64,000 nt of DNA from Hyaloscypha bicolor E (lineage: Eukaryota; Ascomycota; Leotiomycetes; Helotiales; Hyaloscyphaceae): the NCBI RefSeq assembly GCF_002865645.1, contig NW_020194589.1:2207750-2271749 (forward strand), written 5' to 3'. The stretch's first letter is position 1. Each line of letters begins with the position of its first letter. The position numbers were made by a program, and so were the translations under genes. Under the pieces are notes generated by a model. It had not been told where the DNA came from and did no database searches. It saw only the letters and a list, made by a program, of their open reading frames with translations. Shown here in pieces: positions 35,830-47,600 of the stretch.

Positions 35830-37076
35830 AAGATTCCCTCTGCGTATCCGAGAAGGATTCGAGAATCAGTGGTAATGGGAAGTCGGGATGAAACCCATCT
35901 TCAATGGCTGCCAAGATTCAGTCGTTGTACTAGTCACGGGCATCCGTATTTCCTTGCGATAAGCTGGAACTCACGCAGCAATGGCTTGCATACAAATTAT
36001 TCATCGCTGCTGATAACATGCAGCAGCATCCATGGAGCAACAGGCATGAATTAGGCTGTAGATATTTTACAAGTTGACGTCTCCGCCTTACTGCCTCGAG
36101 GATAAAGTCGCATTTGTTTGCGAGGTCTGGCCTGCTGGCACCTCAAACAAAACTCCAGTCAATTGGCGAGCGGCCAGCCGCGCTCGATATGCCACACTGC
36201 AAACAGTTCTTGCGGGACAACAAACTTACTTCGTGTGATATGCCGTGGTTGATGGCCTATTCATCCCTCGGGATTTGTGCATTGCATCGTATATAAGTTG
36301 TTTGCATGAAGGATTGAAGAGCATACGTCGGATTGGTTTGGTTATCGAAGGGCTTCGATGATGCACGAGATCTCGCCTAGCACAGGCCCAAGAGGTTGAG
36401 CACGGACAGGCCTGAAACTCCTTGCGCCAGGTGTCGAAACATACCAAGCTTCTCGACAATGCAACTCACGCCTCCTCCTCAGCGCGCCGAGCACCAGGCC
36501 CGCACCAACCTTTACAATGGCTTGATCAGCCCGCAAAGGAGATCCACTCTGCATTTCCATGACCATCGAGTGGTCTCAGATCAGACACTTCCCTTGACAG
36601 TCCAGACTGTTGACGCAGAAAGTGAGTCCACAGGCCATACCTGAGCCAGGGTTGCAAGTGCCCGTCCTGCGTGTGTTATGCTGGAACTCGCTATGGCGCG
36701 AACCGTCAGCCCCCTTCTCAAGACCCTCTCCTCACCGACCTCACTCTGAGGCTGGCCCTCAACTCTGTCACACGTACCTGATCCCAATCATGCTCACGCG
36801 GTGGCCCCACCCACAAGGCCCCAGTCATTTACGCGGGTCGAGGATCTTCAGATCTGATACAGTCTTTCCTTTCCCCTTCTCTTTCATCTCTTCTACTTCT
36901 TTCTCTTCACACGACTGGCTCGTGAATACGTTCTCGGGCTAGATTTTGTTTTGGAGAGGTCGAGATCTACGTTATTTCTTGCACTCAGCAGAACCTTTAA
37001 CAGACTTGTGTGTACTCCATCACTCAGACATTGTGGCGGACGACGAAGACGGGGGCCATCCTGCGCGTGGCAGAGG
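35830..37076. other. Divergent intergenic region
   Basis: Separates head-to-head genes. No coding signal. C/T-rich from 36.85 kb, as in a leader of the plus-strand gene. Confidence 0.6.
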
Positions 37077-39068
37077 ATGAATACGACAATGGCGCCAATG
37101 GATGAAGTCAGACAAAATTCACAGGAAGAACTGCAGCGGCGGCAAAATTCATCACAAGGGTTACGAGCACGGAAGCTCCCGGATTCGAATAAAAAGGCAG
37201 ACGGTGGGAGTAGAAGAGACGGTGGTTCCAGTGGTGGTAGTTCTGGAAGCGATTCAAATTCAAATGGAGGAAACGGAAATGGAAACGGAGATGGCGGTGG
37301 GAATGGTGGTTCTGGCGGGAAGGGAGGCGGAGGCGGAGGAGGGGGTGGAGGGGGCGACAATGCTTCAAAAGATAATAACAACGGAAGTGGGAGCAAAAAG
37401 CAGCAAAACAACCCTTCCGAAAACCCACCAGGCCAGCAGGCAGATCCGCCCTCCAAACCAACGGAAGCGGTGTCGACTCCTTCTGCTACTACCGTTGTCT
37501 TGATCTCAACCACCACTGCTCCCGCGCCAGCTGGATTAACTACACCCTCTACGTCGACTTCAGTTGCGGAGGTAACTTGTCCGAAGTCGCTGGAACACGG
37601 CCTTGACTAACTCTGAACAGACTTTTAGATCTTCATTCTTTCCAACAACAACTTCTTTCTTGCCAGTCCTAGGATTCACGATACCAACTTCAGCAGCGAC
37701 TTCAAGTCAACCCAGGAAAGGATTGAACACGGAAGGAGATCCAAACGTTAGCAACACTAGCACTAGCACGACCAAGACTCCCAAGAGTGAGCCAACGGCA
37801 ACAGCAACCCAGGCAGTCATTCCACAGACTGCACTGAATTCTGCTTCGACAACGCTTTCAATCCCGGACTCAGTCGGTGGCGGTGGTCACCATAAGAAAC
37901 CTCAGGGTCTCTCTCCTCTCGCCGAACAGCTCTTAATTGCTGCGGGAGCAATAGGTACGTACAAATAAGTAATTCTATTTGATTGGTTGGCTAACCAGTT
38001 TTAGGCGCATTTATCATAATTGCTACCGGGATCTTTTTCTTTACTCGAATGATGAAGGTTGATATTCTCTCCAAGTTCCGCAACCGAACATTCAGTCGTG
38101 GAGGAGCTCGCGGATGGTACGGATGGCGAAGGCAATCTACGGACTACTCCTCCGACCCGCCGCCAGTTTATCCAGGAGAATTTTACCCTGCAGATGAGAA
38201 GGCAATCCCAGCCCAAAGACAACTCGACGCATTTTTCTCTCCTATGGCCAGACCACCCTTGGCAACGCCTGCTGGGGCAGCCGCTCTCACCAACACTGGC
38301 CCTCAAAGGCAAGAGACGGACCTGGTAGCTCTGCTTGACAATCCTGCGCCGCTTGGGGTGTCTCCAGAGGCACAGGCAGGGGGCCTTTCCGCCACACATA
38401 ATTTCTATAATATTTCTCCTCAAAATGCCAACCTCTCTCGACAACCAGGCACCCAAGCCTCTCAAAATTCGCAAGTCTCTGCTCTCTCACAGAAAAATAC
38501 AACGCTTTCTCGCCAACCTGGCACACAAGCCTCCCTTCTTTCACAAGCCAATTCGAATTACATTAACACCGGCACTCAAAATACTTTTCTTACAATGCAG
38601 ACGGCGGATGCTTATGACCCGAACCAGAGAGAAGTGAATCACTTGAGTTACCTCTCATCACTGTCTTCGGGCTTTGGTGACGGTCTCGTAATTGCAGATT
38701 CAACTGTCAATTCACAGCAGTTCTATCGTCAGTCCCAGAGCCAAGGGGCAGCAAGATTTTCATGGGCCACATCAGCCCGAGATCGTGACACAGTATATAC
38801 GCAGGCATCGATAGAATCTGCTCCACGATTCCGCACCGTCAACTCGTGGGTAGCTCAGCAGTCAAGTCGCGTGGAAAGGCAGCGACAAAGCAATGACGAA
38901 GTTCCAGCCATGCCTCCGATACCTTTGCCCTTGCAAGCAGGAGTCAATCACCACAGGAAACCGAGTGAAGATCCGGCATTCAGAGCTCACCCTGGGGACG
39001 AGATTCCAATTCCAGGAGGCTCAAGAGTTCCTAGTGAGATTCTGGATAAGACTATAGGGTTCAAATAA
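37077..39068 (+). CDS. Orphan single-pass membrane protein with poly-Gly ectodomain
   Basis: Three exons (37077-37571, 37621-37954, 38005-39068) give 630 residues. Residues 40-105 are extremely Gly/Asn/Ser-rich, including an 11-Gly run; residues 120-260 are Thr/Ser/Pro-rich, as in O-glycosylated stalks. One membrane helix (LLIAAGAIGAFIIIATGIFFF, about 269-290) is followed by basic TRMMKVDILSKFRNR, so the 340-residue C-terminal part should be cytosolic. That part has two copies of LSRQPGTQAS plus related NxxLS repeats, and ends with GDEIPIPGGSRVPSEILDKT. The layout resembles Mid2/Wsc-type wall sensors, but no sensor domain is visible. No signal peptide precedes the ectodomain from the first ATG; the frame is open upstream without ATG, so an unseen first exon is possible. 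Function unknown. Confidence 0.75.
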
Positions 39069-39755
39069 TGAGGAGCCGAGGCATAGGTGGAGTCTTTCTG
39101 TGTATAAATTGATCAATTTTCGCAGGGCCTGGTGCTCGGTGGATGTAAAACTAGCATCAGCGCGGCGTCGTCGGGACATGAGAAAACGATATCAATAGTT
39201 AATGTACAACGAAGGAAGGTTTGGGGAGGATTCAGATGTATGTTACCAATCTTCCGAAGCATGAATCACTTCAGGTCTTGGTATCTTCAAGTTCAACCAG
39301 ACTCACTTGTGCAAGACGGTGTTTTATGGAGGCCCAATAATCGGACCACTTTTAAAGGTATTCACAGTTGTCAGCAACCAATATCACGGTTCTATGTGCA
39401 ATGGATCTATATCTAAGTTTCGTAACTTTCAATGCCCTTCATTCTTCCAGACTCCTTGAACATGGTGAGTTGACCTTACACGTGACCATTCCGAATCGTG
39501 GCACAGAGTGGCCCAAAAATAGCCCATGAAGAAGAGCTCAGCCTCCTCAAGCGTTTTTGACTCGTCAGCCCCACGCACGCCCGGCAAAGTCAACGGGAGA
39601 TCTCCCACTCCCTCCTGTTGATCATGTCTGCCATCTGCATTCTTAACTGCACGACCACATCACCAACATAAACAAAAGAAGCAAGCTCGCCACCTCAACC
39701 AGCCTTCCCTGACACAACCAAAAGATAGCTTGCTGCATCTGCAGCTGGAGATACG
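39069..39755. other. Intergenic region
   Basis: Tandem same-strand spacer. No coding signal; presumably terminator and promoter. Confidence 0.6.
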
Positions 39756-41183
39756 ATGCTGGACGAGAACCTGCCCACGTTTTATATCAAGCCTTCCTCA
39801 GACAATCCTCTATCAAGCACGATCTACCTTAGTCAAAACGGATCCGAGCTCCGACCCGAATACACACTACGCCATCCAGACCCTAACCTACCAGCGTCGA
39901 AGAACGTCTACGCAGTAGCACTTTACGACTCCTACAACCCCGAGGTCTTATATGCAGAGGTTCTGGTTCAGCCAGAATGGACGCAGCCTACATTGTCCGC
40001 GGCAGAAGTTAGGCAACAGAATGGCATCCCTCCACCCCCAGTCCCCATCGTTCCCCAATCTTTCACGATTCAACTATACAATCCTGATCAACAGGTCGTA
40101 GTCAGACAGATCCCTGGGACATGGAACAGCTCCGCACATTGGGAATTCGAGTTGCCCCAGAACAGCTTCCGAGTACCGTCTGTCTCAGCACTTGACAGAA
40201 GTCAAAGTGATCCCACCGTTTCAGATGTCACACCGAAGATCAATTTCAAATGGAAGAGAGATGGCAAACTTTCGAAAGATATCACCTGTGTCCTGGCCGG
40301 CAAGTCCACCGATGGCAGGAAGAACAAGGAGCCTGATATCACGGTAGCCATGTTCAAGGGCGGCAAGAATCTCACAATATACGAACCCAACTTGCACCGC
40401 GTTGACGTGGAGGATGTCAAGGGCATGGAGGTCGTGCTTTTGTTGGGACCAGCCGTCATCAAGGATATATACTTCAACGCTAGCAGGGAGATGTTCAATA
40501 TTGGGAACCCGACTCTGACAGCGGCAAATGCAAGGCGAAAGAATAGCGGACCCGTCATCGGGGGAAAGACAAGCTCGTCACCCCCTATGATGTCTGGAGC
40601 AAATCAATTATCACCAGTCGCAGTGAACAAAATCCCGGCTTCACAACTACTACCCCAGCAAAACCCTGTTACGAATGCTAGACCGCCACCAGCAGATCCT
40701 CGAACGCAGTGGGAGCTTGACGCCGAGACCGAGAGACTGAAGAAGATGGTTGAACGAGAAGAGAGAGAACGCGAGAGAGCGGAACGTGAAGAGCAACGAC
40801 GCATCAAGAAGATGCTGGATGATGAAGAGAAAACCCGCAAGAAGCGGGATGCCGAAGTAGCCAAAGAGACCGAGAGGCTCCGGAAGGAATATGGTGTTGT
40901 GGCACCCCCTATGCCACCTCGACCACAGCCTCAGCAGCAATATCAACCGCAAACTAGACCGCAGCCACCTCAGCAATTCTATTCCGCGCCTGCGAGGCCT
41001 TTGAGCACCCCTTCAGGGCCGTATGGATTTCAGCCAGGCATCAGCTGGCCGGGCGGGGCACAAGCTCAAAGGCCGCCTCAAAATAGCCCGTATTTACAAA
41101 CGCCTGGTAATGGTGCGGCATCATCCTCTGGATTCTTCTCTGGGTTTGGAACCGGGGGTAAAAAGGTGCAGAAAAGTAAGTAA
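39756..41183 (+). CDS. Coiled-coil protein with conserved-looking N-terminal domain, unknown
   Basis: 475 residues from ATG. Residues 1-265 look like a folded beta-rich domain (PTFYIKPSSDNPLSSTIYLS, NVYAVALYDSYNPEVLYAEV, INFKWKRDGKLSKDITCVLA, GMEVVLLLGPAVIKDIYF). Residues 318-390 form a charged coiled coil (ETERLKKMVEREERERERAE, KMLDDEEKTRKKRDAE). The tail is Pro/Gln-rich (PPMPPRPQPQQQYQPQ) and ends in Gly/Ser/Lys. I know no name for the family; a cytosolic scaffold is only a guess. A GTAAGT donor overlaps the stop (41176); splicing to AG at 41228 would replace the last two residues with a short alternative end stopping at 41248. Confidence 0.82.
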   Translation: MLDENLPTFYIKPSSDNPLSSTIYLSQNGSELRPEYTLRHPDPNLPASKNVYAVALYDSYNPEVLYAEVLVQPEWTQPTLSAAEVRQQNGIPPPPVPIVPQSFTIQLYNPDQQVVVRQIPGTWNSSAHWEFELPQNSFRVPSVSALDRSQSDPTVSDVTPKINFKWKRDGKLSKDITCVLAGKSTDGRKNKEPDITVAMFKGGKNLTIYEPNLHRVDVEDVKGMEVVLLLGPAVIKDIYFNASREMFNIGNPTLTAANARRKNSGPVIGGKTSSSPPMMSGANQLSPVAVNKIPASQLLPQQNPVTNARPPPADPRTQWELDAETERLKKMVEREERERERAEREEQRRIKKMLDDEEKTRKKRDAEVAKETERLRKEYGVVAPPMPPRPQPQQQYQPQTRPQPPQQFYSAPARPLSTPSGPYGFQPGISWPGGAQAQRPPQNSPYLQTPGNGAASSSGFFSGFGTGGKKVQKSK

Positions 41184-42505
41184 CCTCAACACCCGTTTGG
41201 ATATGCACTCACTGACTTTGCTGTTTAGAGAGATCAGTGTTCTTTTGATTTCATAATATCAATGTAGGTTCTGGCGTTTAAGGGCATTGCATAGAGAGGT
41301 ATTTGGGATTATAGGAGTATGAGACATGAATATCATGACAGACCTGCCAAAGAAATATATAAAAACATAACTCTGATTGAGTTCTCACTTGATGACATGT
41401 CCTCAGTGTGAAGCTTGTCCACGTCAAGTATTCACTGAGTGTTCACTGCGGCCACATGATACAACCAATGTCTTATTGTTCTTCTGAAATGAATTGGGAA
41501 GGATTGCCCCCTTCGAATCTTGAACTCGGCTTTCCTGGCTGGCAAAAAAACTCAAATTGAAACGTATGACCACACTTCAACACCGCCCGTACTCACTCGT
41601 GCGATAAAAATAAAATATCCTTTGTCAAAGAGGACGAGCATCTGATAAGAATCCTTTCCAGCTTCTCCAGTAGCCTCATCGACCCCTCCTTCTCCAATGA
41701 AGGTTTGAAGCTCTGACACCTGCAGTAATGAACTAAACCGCACAACACACACTAATCGACAGCTGAGACGACGAAATCTCACGTAGATGTAATTATATCG
41801 TTTTTAATCACCGAAGGAGACGTGCATCTATTCTATCTCGCCGAGAATTCTAAAGCTGCGAAATAGTGAGTAGCCGATCTTCATCGTATCAAACGTTGTC
41901 GAGTGTCAATAATAGCTAGTACTCATATCCGTAAGTACCCGCCGGGCTTCAAACTCATAGATAAGGGCCCGGCACTATCGAGATTGTGTCAAATGTAAAT
42001 CAACGGAAAATTGCCAATATATGTTTGAGCAAGAACGCGTTGATGGAAAGTAACTCTTTATTCGAATCATTCGTAGACCTCATCATCTCATGCCTCCATG
42101 CTCGCTTGCTACAAAAGACACGACAAGAAAGCTAGGTTCAGTCCCGTGCTTCCGAGAGAAGAAAAAACACTAGAACTACGATAGCACCATGTAAATTTGC
42201 GCCAAGAGCGGGAAAAAAGGCCGCCAGAGCCTGCATCAAGCTGCTCGATATGCTTTCCAACAAAACCCGGATCTCTCGCTTGCTTGTCGACATGCTTCCT
42301 CCAGAAGATAGTCCCAGCTTCGTACAGGTAATAAGTACATCACAGATGATTCGAACGACCCACAGACCACAAACACATGCATGCCGTCTAGATATCGAGA
42401 CCTCGCTTCCTTTCGCTATGCAAACATATAAGCAGAGCAGAACTCCGTCCCAGAACCTATGGAAGAGCAGCCCAAACGTGGAAGTGACCTGGTAGATGAG
42501 CGAGA
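41184..42505. other. Convergent intergenic region with exon-like minus-strand block
   Basis: Mostly non-coding 3' DNA. On the minus strand, 41719-41597 is a 41-codon block flanked by a good acceptor (TTACTGCAG) and donor (GTGAGT), described under findings. I could not build a whole gene around it. Confidence 0.4.
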
Positions 42506-44085
42506 TCATATAATGCCTCCAGGAGGATCATATGTCGCCTGGGTTCCTCGCCCATTACTCCTATCTAGCCCTGCGCTGCCAGGACCCTCCCCTGGTTGTG
42601 TGTCGGCGGAATTTATCTTCCGTAACATGAACATAGGTTTTTTGCCCTCTTTATCCAATTGCTTAAAGAGTATCAGTGGTTTCTCATCCATTCCCAAACA
42701 GCGTTCCTTATCGCCATACACAATATACAATGCATATTGTTCCCAGGGCGCATTGATATTATATTTTTTGAGCGCTGCAGGGAGAACTTTATAACAAGGA
42801 TCCTCCATGCTGACTCTGAAGGATTTGAATATCTCAACGGAGCCACCGGAGGAGGGGGTGTCGAGTGCGGGGGTTTGTGCTCCTCGCCGTGATGGAGCTG
42901 GTTTTGTGCTGTCGCGGGAATATGTTGATGCTTGGTATTGGTCGTTATCGTTCTGTGGGAAGCTACTGCGCCCTGGTGTTGGCTGCCCTTCGCGATAGGA
43001 ACGTGAAGCCAGGGTAGAGCCGCTGAGGGTTGGCGGAGATGTTGGTGAGGGTTGATTTGGTGACGGATGGCTTGGAGATGTCGACGGCTGAGAGCCTCCA
43101 TTCATCGCCGCAAGGTGCGATGATGAAAGAACAGCCCTTTCTGCGGCATTCGCCGGGTCAAGAGCCTGTTCCATCAACGCTCTTTCAGATTGTATATATG
43201 TAGGGGACGAGGTTTTCCCCGATGAGTCGAAGAAGAGCTTTTTGGTGGAGAATTTCCTCGATAGTCCGCCGCCAGACTGTGTTGACGAAGGGGTTGGTGC
43301 GGGGGGTGAGATGGTATTCGAGGCATCGTAAAAAGAAGTCTGGGTCGAATCAAGAGCTGGCAGTGGTTGTCCTTCTTTTGCCATCCGAAACACTGGAAGT
43401 AAGTCTTCCCTCAGACGAGAATATTCAGCAGTTATTCTGCGCAGTTCCATCTCTGCCATGCTCAATCGCTCGTCCCGTAACCTCAGTTGTTCCACCAGCT
43501 GCTTGATATCCTTCAGCGTCGCTGTTGCATACTGTGCTTCTGCATCTGCCGCTGATAAGGCGTTAGTATATGTGCATATCATTGGTAAGCCGGATACTCA
43601 CATAACGGAACATAGTGGTCACTCTCGATCGGTATGTCCTGCTTGATCTTGATATCGTATACGCTCTTCAGAATTGTGAGTCGATGGCCAACACTCGTCA
43701 CCCCCATCTGCTTCAGATCGTCATGTTGCAATGCTACCAGTGCTTCGCCGACGATATAATTCTCTGCTCGAGTCAGTGCCAACTCAAATTGTCTCTCGGG
43801 GCCAGGGAGGCTACCTAGGAATTGGTCCCCATATTGTCGCAACCCCAATGTGCTCACAAAATCAGCGCACTCTTCCGCTGTCCATTCTGTTATGATTGTT
43901 TCTGGTAGCCGGTCTCCAGAGCTCTGACCGCCGTAGGTAGTGGGTGTGTGCTCGTTGGAACTGAGGCCTTCCGACTCTGTCGCTTCGGAATCGCTGGCTA
44001 GCACGGGCGAACTGTCGGCTACGCTTCTCTCGTACTCGTCGTCAGCATCGGATTCTGGATACGCTGTCCCCGACTCGAACGCCAT
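42506..44085 (-). CDS. STE50: MAPK adaptor Ste50 (SAM and RA domains)
   Basis: Adaptor that binds the MAPKKK Ste11 through its SAM domain and Cdc42/Ras or membrane partners through its RA domain; used in pheromone, filamentation, infection and osmostress MAPK pathways. Exons 44085-43602 and 43551-42506 give 509 residues. The SAM domain spans about 65-146 (ITEWTAEECADFVSTLGLRQ to LKQMGVTSVGHRLTILK). A coiled coil follows (IKQLVEQLRLRDERLSMAEM). A Ser/Pro-rich linker leads to the RA domain at about 401-473 (FKSFRVSMEDPCYKVLPAAL, ILFKQLDKEGKKPMFMLRK). Intron 1 is 50 nt with a TACTAAC branch site. The start before AFESGTAYP is preferred; an in-frame ATG lies at 44172. Confidence 0.94.
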
Positions 44086-44648
44086 GCTGGGAGGAAGGGC
44101 CAGTGTGAAGTGAAGTGTATGATGGGACGGAGATGGTGGTTCACAGCAGACGTTGAAGTGTTGCACCCCCATTAGACGCGCACCGACCTCATATCCGCGC
44201 TAGGGCCGAGAATGGGCAAGGGGACTTTCTTTTAATAGACGACCAAATATTGGCTGGGGATGTCAATAGGGAAAAGTTTCCCTGCAACCCAATTCCTGCC
44301 ATTTATGGAGGCATGAGTTATATTACAAGAGCCGTCTTTGGCACTTAATGATCAGCAGTGAAGTCCCGTGCTGGCAGTATCCCCTTTTTCATAAAGTTCA
44401 CGCAGATCGCCGGGGCCATTGATTCTGTGACAAGCAGGGGCCCGACCAAGTATGAGACGTCCATTTGAGCAGAACTATGTAGGGGCTCATTGTTTACAGG
44501 ACGACCGTTTAAACACCCAACATGATATCAAGTATTTTGACGCCAGCCTGGTCCCCGAATACTCCAAGTCGAAGTCCAAATCAATACGCCTCTCCAACTC
44601 TTCATTATCATTTCATGTTAATCATTTACACTGCACCGGAAGTTGTTT
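44086..44648. other. Spacer between two minus-strand genes
   Basis: STE50 promoter and 3' region of the SH3 gene. No coding signal. Confidence 0.6.
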
Positions 44649-47600
44649 TCATCTCGAGGCCTGCGCTCTCATCTTGCGTGCGAGCCAGTCTCCAAGCATG
44701 CCGTCCAGACGCTGAAGCATATTAGCAAATTGAGGGATACAGACTTAAGGTTTGGAGAAACTCACATTTGTGATGTCCTCGAGTTTCGCGTTCTCTTCCC
44801 TGAACAGATTACCCGTTATTGGGTGATCGGGACCAGCAGGGACTACCCCTGACTTGTCATAAACAACAACCAGTAGATCTTTAATATCTGCGTCATCGTC
44901 AAAGAAGGTTCTGAGGTGAGCATCGCTCCATGTTGGGGTTGACGTCGATGTAGTAGAGCTCCCAGCACCTTTCTTTTCTCGGGCGTCTTCAGCATCAATC
45001 AGTTCTGGCGAAGGTGAGGATACGGGTGATGGTGGTTCTTCTTGACTTGACGTATCCACCATGAGGGGCGGCGGATACGATTGAGAGGATGTAACTGGCG
45101 ATATTTGAACAGGAGATTCGGACAATCTTTCCTCAGCAGGATTGGGTCGTTCATTCGCACTTGTCGAGGCATAGCTGTCGGGGAAAATACCTGGTATTGG
45201 ACGCTGAACCTGCTTGCCTGGTGCCCGACTGGGTTCTTCGACGGGTGAGTTTTCATCAGATGAATCAAAGTCGTCCAGTTCAACTCGGGACTTAGCCTTT
45301 TTTGCCTTAACAGGCTTGGGTTCAGAAGTACTTGAACTCGCAGATCGGAGCATCTTCGAAATGGCACCAACGGACTTTGGTTCCTTGGGAGCCGCCAGAA
45401 CAGGCGCCAGACCTCTTGTAAGTTCGGGTGTTTGGCCCTGAGCCTCTCGGGCGGGCTCATCAAGTGAGGCCTCGGGCTGAACGAGACGCATTGAAGGTGC
45501 TTGTACCGATTCAGCGGGGGTTGTTCGTTCCGGCGCGGGGGCTTGTTGAGGATCTATAATCTTGGGCTCTCGACTTTGCCCTTGCTTCCGATTCGGTGAG
45601 ATCTCGGTCCGTGGCTGCTTCTGTAATTTGCTCGGCTGCCTCTGCATATCTTGTGTCTGGACTGGAGCTTGTTCCTCCACAGCTACCAGCTCATCCGATT
45701 CCTTGCTAGGTACTGGCGAGGCTCCCGGGTTCTCAGGTGAACGTTTACTCGCTACGAGCTCATCTATGTCATCATCGACGATCTTCGACTTCTTTTCTTT
45801 TCGTTTGAAAAGACCACTGAGCATTCCAGGCTTCTTATCCTTATCCTTTTTGTCTTTCCGGTCCCTCTTATCTTTGCCTTTCTCAGGGGAATCTTTCTCA
45901 AGTCGGTCGAGACTAGGCCTTTGCTTAAGTTCCTTCGAATCGTTTGATGTCCGTGTCGAGGTACTCGAATCATCACGGAGTAAATTTGGCGTAAGCGTGA
46001 TCTTCCTGGTCTCCACAGTATCATCTTTGAAGAATGAATCTGTGTTTCGGACGGTACCGTTGCGAGACTTGCTTTCTAGCTTTCCTTCGAAAATTTCATC
46101 GCTTGTCCTGGCAGTGTCGGTGCTGACTTTCGCTTCTGGTTCCACTAAGTCTGACTTGACCTCACGTATTTCGGAACGAGGTTTCAGGGGTTCAACGGTA
46201 GCAACTTCTTCCTCTTCGGCTGCAGGCTCCTGGTGGTCCCCATTTTGTTCTTGTTCTCCGTTCTGGCCATGGTAATCCCCTTCGCCACCCTCCTCATCGG
46301 TTGAGTAGTCAATATCTGAGGCTTCAACGTAGGTAGGAGCAGTGAAGGTGACTGTTTTGGCATTCCTTCTTCGAATGGCCTTTTTAAGAGGATTTTTGGA
46401 CTTTTCAGCTTGGTCGCCGAGCATGGTTGAAGTGAGCTATATCGGTCAGTTTTGCTCTTGGCTTTCTTGGAGACTACACATACATCAACGTTCCTATGCT
46501 TGTTAAGACGTGCTAGACGCTCAGTTGGTGTCTCGATATGTTCTGCAGGTAAATACCCTAGCACGGAAAATCAGCCCAAAGTCAAAGTCGGCGTGTCAGG
46601 TTCATGGCCCACCAATGCTGCTGTCCTTGACCACTCTAACAAGCCACCAGTAGCTGTTACTGTCATCCAAGAGAACCATTGTGTCACCTTTCGTAGCGTT
46701 TGCTTGCCCTTCGACAGTTGCAACGAAAGTATGTAACGCGTACACGAATTCGAAATCGATGTCCTCTGTTTCCTGTAAGCATTCTCCACCCCATCCTGAG
46801 TCAATGAATCTAGAGTCAGTAGCGTAAGGAATTTCATAATCGTCATCTTCATCTACCGAACTTTCGTAAGGTACAGTCATGGCATCGTTGCTCTCAGACT
46901 CGGTGGTTCCATTTGGTTCGTTACGGGCTTCCTCGTCCTCTGGCTCGTCCCTAGAGCCTCTCTGGGCTAATCCACAAGCCTCTGAGCCATCAGTAAATCG
47001 CTTTGGTGAACGGTCTCCAGTTTCATCGTCGCTTATCAGTCGGCTAAGCTGATCCAGACGTCCAACAAAGGTTTCATCGTGTCCACAGAGACCTTCCAAA
47101 TGGCGGGAGAGACCTTCATCGGAAAAGTAACTCAAGTCGTAGTATTGGTCATATTGGTCATATTGATCGTGTTCGATGAACGATTGGAGCGAGTCTGTTG
47201 AGTAAAGGCCGTGCTCACCCTTGCTATGATTCGACCCGGTCTCTCCAGTATGGTCCGGATACTCACCCAGAAGATGACGATGATGTGTTGGTGTCTCATA
47301 GCTTTGAACCTCGTCCTTGTCGAGTTGTTCAGGTGCCAGTCGCAACGGAAAATGATCTGGCGTCTGCACAAATGGCGAAGAGCTTTCGATACACGCTTGT
47401 GAAAACGAAGGGGATCTTTTCGAGGCGCCTCTGAGAGAATCGCAACGTTGGGGCCACGGCTGTGGAAGGGGATACCCACCATCGTCGATTGACGGGGAAC
47501 TTGAGATCTTTTCCATCATATCATCATCCATCCCGTCGTCACCCTCCGCGTCTGCCATCTCCGCATCTTCAGCCGTCGACCCCGTCAATCCGCCATTTTG

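Noticed and set aside
45562..46275. 237-codon plus-strand frame inside the SH3 gene
   Set aside because: Shadow of a Lys/Glu/Ser-rich disordered coding region; product is Ser/Leu/Phe low complexity.
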